Of a stretch of 64,000 bases of DNA, positions 59,880-64,000 are shown in pieces (position 1 is the first letter of the stretch; every line of letters begins with the position of its first letter). The DNA lies in contig CAVRSD010000003.1 of the NCBI GenBank assembly GCA_963723765.1, forward strand, positions 248,001-312,000, written 5' to 3'. The DNA comes from DATBAX01 sp963723765 (GTDB lineage Bacteria > Acidobacteriota > Terriglobia > Terriglobales > Acidobacteriaceae). The translations under genes and the position numbers were made by a program. Under the pieces are notes generated by a model, which saw nothing but the letters and a program-made list of their open reading frames with translations, was not told the origin of the DNA and did no database searches.

Positions 59880-60340
59880 CTCGGTGGTCCTCACGCCGCA
59901 ACGCCACCCGATAAGGTTCGTTCTCGAATGCCTAAACTTGTCCACCAGCCTTGATCTCCGCGGGGATTAGGAGGGTTGGTGCTCTGCGGCGTTTCGCACC
60001 CTGACGAGCGAGGTGGATTGGATTGCGGTCGAACAACTCGTATCGGCAAGCATGATTGAAGAGAACGGACATCAGATTTCGAATTTTGGCACAACTGCTT
60101 TTCGCCAAAGGGCAAACATCGCAGCCAAAATTCGACTTATATTGTTCTGACCTCAGCCAGTTCGTTATGCCGCCATTAAGGAACAATCCAGCGGCGTAGG
60201 TACGCCTCGTACGTCTTCTTGGTCGAGTAACTGCGCCATGTGTTGTCCCCTGCGAGTTCCCGTTGCTCGAAATGATCGCAGAGCTGTGCGACCGTAATCG
60301 AGCGAGAGCCCATCACGGGGAACCGAGGGAGGGGAGTCAT
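59880..60340 (-). pseudogene. Tyrosine recombinase/integrase remnant
   Basis: Pieces of a phage-type integrase N-terminal and core-binding region are visible. The N-terminal part (60180-60340) reads ITVAQLCDHFEQRELAG and TYEAYLRRWIVP. In-frame stops follow (TAA, TAA), with HNELAEVRTI between them. After a frameshift comes AKSSCAKIRNLMSVLFNHA and DRNPIHLARQGAKRRRAP. The catalytic domain with Arg-His-Arg-Tyr is gone; only fragments such as GIRERTL remain further on. The order and spacing match this integrase family, so at least two stops and two frameshifts have accumulated. It lies next to tRNA-Asp, the likely attachment site of a lost island or phage. Not functional. Confidence 0.82.
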
Positions 60341-60480
60341 CGGGCACCTGAGTGAATCGCTTTGCGGCGGAGATAATCTGGCATGTAACTTTCAGCCCGA
60401 ATGCCCAGACTAGAACTTCATCTCATCGATTCGTTCGGGTCACTTGAGCCAAGTCGGGAGGTAAAATACTCTCTGGTTTG

Positions 60481-61383
60481 CTATCGAGTCGTACGCGACG
60501 CACGAGCGACCAACTCGTCCAATCTCGAAAGCAAAAGCTTGAGGATCGGAGACTGGTTCGACTTTTTGTAGCCGAGGACTAGATCGACAGTTGGTACATC
60601 TCCCTTCAGAGGGCGACTCGTCACTGACGAGGGAAGAAAGTTCTGTGCGTAAGCAGGTAACAGCCCTACGCCGCGCGTTGACATTATTAGAGAAATTCCC
60701 ATGGTGACATGATCCGCCTCATGAGCTGGCGTCACATTGATTCGCGATCGCTTCAGGTAATTATCGATGACCGCACGCAGTACGGGAGCCGTATGGGACA
60801 CAATCACGAACGTTTCGCCTGCTAGCTCTTTTGGGCTGATTGCTTTAAGCGCGGCAAGACGGTGGTCACTAGGCAATATCACAACCAAAGGCTCCTTCAC
60901 AAGAAGGCGGAACGCAAGATCTGGCAGCGCTCGTTCCTTTCGAAGAAAAGCTGCATCGATGGTTCCTTTCGAAAGGCCTTCCGCGAGTAACGGTGAATAT
61001 TGACTCGATATCATCACGTCAATGTTCGGCAATTCGTCGTGCAATATCCGCAGGGCTTCGGGCATCCAGGTCAATTCGTGTCCGGTCAGAAAGCCCATCG
61101 AGAAGCAAGGCTTGCCGGGATGAACCGCCCGCCGCGCAGCTTCGGCAGCCGCTTCAACTTGCAAGAGAACTCCGCGCGCATGATCGAGAAAGGCTCGACC
61201 CGCCGGTGTCAGCGCGACGCCACGAGCTGTGCGCGTCATGAGTTGGGCGCCAATCTCTTCCTCAAGATCTCGGATCTGGCGGCTCAGCGAAGGCTGCGAG
61301 GTGTGCAACTTGGATTTTGCCGCCAGGGTCAGACTCTCTGTTTCGGCGACTGCAACGAAATAACGCAGGTGTCTTAATTCCAT
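60481..61383 (-). CDS. LysR family transcriptional regulator
   Basis: A 300-residue regulator. The N-terminal helix-turn-helix (ELRHLRYFVAVAETESLTLAA, first 20; TSQPSLSRQIRDLEEEIG) and TRTARGVALTPAGRAFL are typical. The periplasmic-binding-like effector domain covers about residues 90-295 (MGFLTGHELTWMPEAL, EPLVVILPSDHRLA). I chose ATG 61381-61383 with a GGGGAT site; a TTG two codons upstream is possible. It is divergent from the short-chain dehydrogenase, 171 bases apart, the usual LysR-target layout. It likely controls that gene and perhaps the remnants that follow. The effector is unknown. The gene seems foreign relative to the window's left part (it lies past the tRNA-Asp site). Confidence 0.9.
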   Translation of the reverse strand: MELRHLRYFVAVAETESLTLAAKSKLHTSQPSLSRQIRDLEEEIGAQLMTRTARGVALTPAGRAFLDHARGVLLQVEAAAEAARRAVHPGKPCFSMGFLTGHELTWMPEALRILHDELPNIDVMISSQYSPLLAEGLSKGTIDAAFLRKERALPDLAFRLLVKEPLVVILPSDHRLAALKAISPKELAGETFVIVSHTAPVLRAVIDNYLKRSRINVTPAHEADHVTMGISLIMSTRGVGLLPAYAQNFLPSSVTSRPLKGDVPTVDLVLGYKKSNQSPILKLLLSRLDELVARASRTTR

Positions 61384-61554
61384 TTCCAATCCCCATGCTT
61401 GTGAAGCATTGCAACCAAGCCTAACAAAGTATGCTTCAAGTGTGCTACCACCGGTTAACTATGTAATCCAATGTAGTGATTGGGATGCCTTGGGCGAGCG
61501 ACAGGATTTAGCTCATGCCTGATGAGCATATGTCTAATTCAAGGAGATGGAAAA

Positions 61555-62298
61555 ATGTCAAAGAAATTAGAAGGGAAGATTGCGCTCATCACGGGCGGCT
61601 CGCGCGGCATTGGTGCAGCAATCGCTAAGCGTTTGGCCGCGGATGGAGCAAACGTCGCCATTACATACGCAAAGGACGCCAAGGCGGCTTCCGCCGTGGT
61701 CAAAGCAATTGAAAGCGCTGGCCAAAAGGCCATCGCAATTCAGGCGGACGCTATTGATGCCGATGCCGTCGCAGCCGCGGTCGAAAAAACCGTGGCGACT
61801 TTCGGCAGGTTGGATGTCCTCGTGAACAATGCCGGCACGGCTATTCCGAAAGCGTTCGAGGAGACCACGAGGGAAGAGATGGATCGCGTGCTCGACATCA
61901 ATGTCCGCGGCGTGTTCGCAGCGACGCAGGCTGCGCTCAAGCACATGAATGAAGGTGGCCGTATCATTATGATCGGCTCGGCAGTGGGCGAGCGTGCCGT
62001 TGCGCCGGGGCTTGTGCCCTACGCGGCCACGAAGGGGGCCGTCAAGATGTTCACTCAGGCCCTATCGAGAGAGGTCGGGAAACGGGGCATCACGGTGAAC
62101 AACATCCAACCTGGTCCGATCGACACGGATTTGAATCCCGCCTCCGGTGATTGGGCGGTGCCGCAGAAGGCCGCCACCGCGCTCGACCGTTATGGGCATG
62201 TTGAGGAGATCGCTGCAATGGTGGCGTTTGTCGCGGGTCCGGAATCCTCCTACATCACGGGGGCGAATCTTACCGTGGATGGCGGAATGAATGCATGA
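61555..62298 (+). CDS. Short-chain dehydrogenase/reductase (SDR)
   Basis: A 247-residue classical SDR. The cofactor loop is ITGGSRGIGAAIAKRL (about residues 11-26), NNAG at about 88-91, the catalytic Ser is in IMIGSAVGE and Tyr-x3-Lys in VPYAATKGAVK. INNIQPGPIDTD-like VNNIQPGPIDTDLN follows and the C-terminus is ITGANLTVDGGMNA. It resembles 3-oxoacyl-ACP or glucose dehydrogenase types; the substrate is unknown. ATG 61555 has an AAGGAG site; a longer upstream frame is not used. It is divergent from the LysR gene, which probably regulates it. The following gene is a truncated SDR. Confidence 0.92.
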   Translation: MSKKLEGKIALITGGSRGIGAAIAKRLAADGANVAITYAKDAKAASAVVKAIESAGQKAIAIQADAIDADAVAAAVEKTVATFGRLDVLVNNAGTAIPKAFEETTREEMDRVLDINVRGVFAATQAALKHMNEGGRIIMIGSAVGERAVAPGLVPYAATKGAVKMFTQALSREVGKRGITVNNIQPGPIDTDLNPASGDWAVPQKAATALDRYGHVEEIAAMVAFVAGPESSYITGANLTVDGGMNA

Positions 62299-62391
62299 GC
62301 TAACTCCACACTCAGTCGTTCTACGAAAAGCGGCCGGAGTCGGGTACTTCGGCCGATTGCATGGACAAGTTGAATTCGGAGGGAAAACAAA

Positions 62392-62699
62392 ATGTCCACT
62401 CTCCAAGACAAAATGGTACTCGTGACCGGGGCGTCACGCGGCATAGGCCGCGCGACAGCAACGGCGCTTACCGGGGCTGGGGCCCACGTCCTGGTTCACT
62501 ATGGTCGCTCGGCGCACGAAGCGAAATCTCTGGTCTCCTGGATCCAAGCGAAGGGCGGACGGGCAGAGGCGATTTCGGCGCATCAAAATCGGAATACGTC
62601 GTTTGGACTTACGAAAAACCTTATGAGGCAGTTGCCAGCGTTAAAGAGCACCTGGCGTTTTATCCCTCACGGATTGATGCAATCGAAGTGATCTCTTAG
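62392..62699 (+). pseudogene. Chimeric remnant: SDR N-terminus joined to DUF427 C-terminus
   Basis: From ATG 62392, about 65 residues match an SDR start (MVLVTGASRGIGRATATALT, then GRSAHEAKSLVSWIQAKGG). Near 62580 the match stops. From about 62585, in another frame, the sequence reads KSEYVVWTYEKPYEAVASV and KEHLAFYPSRIDAIEVIS to 62699, matching the C-terminal half of DUF427 proteins. This is most simply a deletion that fused the start of one gene to the end of another. The SDR frame runs on 36 unrelated residues to 62691. It is not expected to be functional. The ATG has a GGAGGG-like site. Confidence 0.65.
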
Positions 62700-62811
62700 G
62701 CGCGAAAGAAATCAACATGCCGAAGCCCAAGTCCGAACATAATTGCTGAAGATCCTCCAAGAGTTCCGCCAGAATCTCCTTTTTCCGGGCGAGGCGATAG
62801 CGTCCGCACAT
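62641..62811 (-). pseudogene. Possible SRAP (YedK/HMCES) N-terminal remnant
   Basis: The minus-strand ATG at 62809-62811 begins MCGRYRLARKKEILAE, which matches the SRAP start MCGRYxLxxxxEIxAE including the catalytic Cys2. After about 16 residues the similarity ends and the frame runs on with unrelated residues to 62641. A complete SRAP protein has about 200 residues. It seems to be a decayed gene start. Low confidence because the match is short. Confidence 0.4.
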
Positions 62812-63010
62812 GGAGAGAGTATAGGAAGATCCGATCCGACTCACATTCGCCTGAAAGCTACGGCGGCCCGGAACCCGCTTGGCCGCAGCCGCCCTCCACG
62901 GATACAATCCTGATCGAAACCTGTCATCATTACGCGGATACAGGCTTGGTCTGGCATTTGGGCACGATCTATAATGGTCGTCGCTAATGCCACGGGAAGA
63001 CTGACAAGAT

Positions 63011-64000
63011 ATGTCTCTTGAATCTCACCATTCGGGAATGCTGCCTCCGGAACAGACATTGCTACGCGAGGCCCGCGACGGGACGGAGCGCAAGCGAACT
63101 GAGGACACATTGCGGCGGAAGGAGGCTTACCTGGCGGAAGCTCAGAGGCTAAGCCATACAGGCAGCTTTGGCTGGCACGTTGCGAGCGGGAAAATCTATT
63201 GGACCGAGGAAACGTTTCGGATATTCGAATTCGAAACAGCACCCTCCACGACATTGGAACGGGTATTCGAACGAATTCACCCGGAGGACAGGCAACTTGT
63301 AACCCAAACAATCAATTCCGCTGCTCAGGAGAGGAAGAATTTTGATTTCGAGCATCGGCTACTCATGCCGGACGGTTCAATCAAGTTCGTCCGAGCCATG
63401 GGCCGTCCTTCAACAAATGACGAATCCGGCGAGCTTGAATTTGTGGGGGCAGTGACGGAAATCACTCAACGTAAGCAAGTCGAAGAGGCGTTGCGGCGGA
63501 GCGAGCAGCAGCTTCGCGACGTGATCGAAACCATTCCTGCAATGGCTTGGACCACGGATCCCAACGGATCCAGAGATTTCGCGAATCGCCGTTGGCAGGA
63601 GTACACAGGGATGTCGGTAAGTGAAATGGCTGGCGACGGTTGGATGAAGATGATCCATCCGGCAGATCTCACCAGGCACTCCGAAAAATGCCACCACTCG
63701 CTGACCACAGGTACACCCTTCGAGAATGAAGTACGCGTACGGAGGGCTTCGGACGGACAATACCGCTGGTTCCTGCATCGTGGCGTGGCCATGCGGGACG
63801 AAACCGGAAACATTCTGAAGTGGTTCGGAACAGGGGCTGACATCGAGGACCTGAAGCGGGCCGAGGTCAAGCTTCGCCAGGATGAACAAGAACTCCGCCG
63901 CATCACCGACGCCATTCCGCTGTCAATCGTCGTCTTGAATCCCGATGGCAGCGCTATTTATGCGAATAGAGTAGCACTCGATTACATGGGCTTAATCTTG
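63011..64000 (+). CDS. Multi-PAS sensor protein, probably histidine kinase (cut by window edge)
   Basis: At least 330 residues; the frame is open at the right edge. ATG 63011 follows no strong ribosome site. PAS domain 1 is at about residues 48-155 (LSHTGSFGWHVASGKIYWTE, GAVTEITQRKQVEEAL), PAS 2 at about 165-285 (DVIETIPAMAWTTDPNGSRDF, first 20; WFGTGADIEDLKRAE), and PAS 3 starts near 300 (ITDAIPLSIVVLNPDGSAIY). Each ends in a PAC-type helix with a coiled-coil linker (SEQQLR, DEQELR). Such proteins are usually sensor histidine kinases, here cut off before the kinase part. It may sense redox state or a small ligand. It is the last gene of the accessory region after tRNA-Asp. Confidence 0.85.
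   Translation, partial: MSLESHHSGMLPPEQTLLREARDGTERKRTEDTLRRKEAYLAEAQRLSHTGSFGWHVASGKIYWTEETFRIFEFETAPSTTLERVFERIHPEDRQLVTQTINSAAQERKNFDFEHRLLMPDGSIKFVRAMGRPSTNDESGELEFVGAVTEITQRKQVEEALRRSEQQLRDVIETIPAMAWTTDPNGSRDFANRRWQEYTGMSVSEMAGDGWMKMIHPADLTRHSEKCHHSLTTGTPFENEVRVRRASDGQYRWFLHRGVAMRDETGNILKWFGTGADIEDLKRAEVKLRQDEQELRRITDAIPLSIVVLNPDGSAIYANRVALDYMGLIL

Noticed and set aside
62841..63915. Three long minus-strand ORFs at the right end
   Set aside because: They are antisense to the multi-PAS protein, which is read continuously from 63011 to the window end.

Overview
The window looks like a chromosomal segment from an uncultured soil member of the Acidobacteriota, probably class Terriglobia. 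This is inference from gene content: paired MacB-type permeases without an ATPase, a GloVer-repeat protein, a neprosin-family protein, DUF4097 and DUF2911 proteins, the bacillithiol genes bshA and ypdA, a LytS-type kinase, and moderately G+C-rich sequence. No rRNA gene is present to settle it. Most of the window is dense chromosomal housekeeping DNA, largely on the minus strand.

From 1 to 9.3 kb there is a minus-strand run: ECF sigma factor, anti-sigma factor, DUF4097 protein, shikimate kinase (aroK), a secreted unknown, an AI-2E-family permease and aspartate-semialdehyde dehydrogenase (asd, cut by the left edge). An outer-membrane barrel gene, tRNA-Lys, a ROK sugar kinase and a Tat-exported TIM-barrel protein follow. 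From 9.4 to 17.5 kb lie the isoprenoid and envelope genes ispG, rseP, dxr, cdsA and uppS. An AT-richer pair (ParB-like protein and dual-specificity phosphatase) is inserted between cdsA and dxr. From 17.6 to 24.4 kb come small or secreted accessory proteins, an EF-P/YeiP-type factor and an epimerase.

From 24.4 to 25.8 kb is a repeat island: an 18-bp perfect inverted repeat, four REP-like hairpins, and a REP-associated tyrosine transposase (RAYT) bracketed by two of them. From 25.8 to 34 kb are an HtrA-like protease, a hemerythrin protein, a HAD phosphatase, a two-gene fatty-acid operon, a DUF2911 protein and two MacB-like permeases. A YefM-YoeB toxin-antitoxin pair with TGTACA operator repeats sits beside fumC. 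From 36 to 58 kb are an FKBP isomerase, a frameshifted ypdA, cyaY, an MFS transporter, an M48 protease, ssb, heme A synthesis (ctaB, ctaA), isocitrate dehydrogenase, nrdR, a frameshifted lytic transglycosylase, thrC, a LytS-like kinase, bshA, a tandem PilZ protein, a YdjC-type deacetylase, tRNA-Val and a nickel/cobalt transporter.

The last 5 kb is accessory. It holds a possible structured non-coding RNA with its own promoter and terminator, then tRNA-Asp followed by a decayed tyrosine integrase. Beyond that are a LysR regulator divergent from a short-chain dehydrogenase, a chimeric SDR/DUF427 remnant, an SRAP remnant, and a multi-PAS sensor cut by the right edge. This looks like an old integration site at tRNA-Asp.

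The best candidates for something undescribed are the ncRNA at 59.2 kb, the phosphatase/ParB-like pair inside the cdsA-dxr operon, and the RAYT/REP island with its unusual double palindrome. No CRISPR array, rRNA gene or complete insertion sequence was seen.
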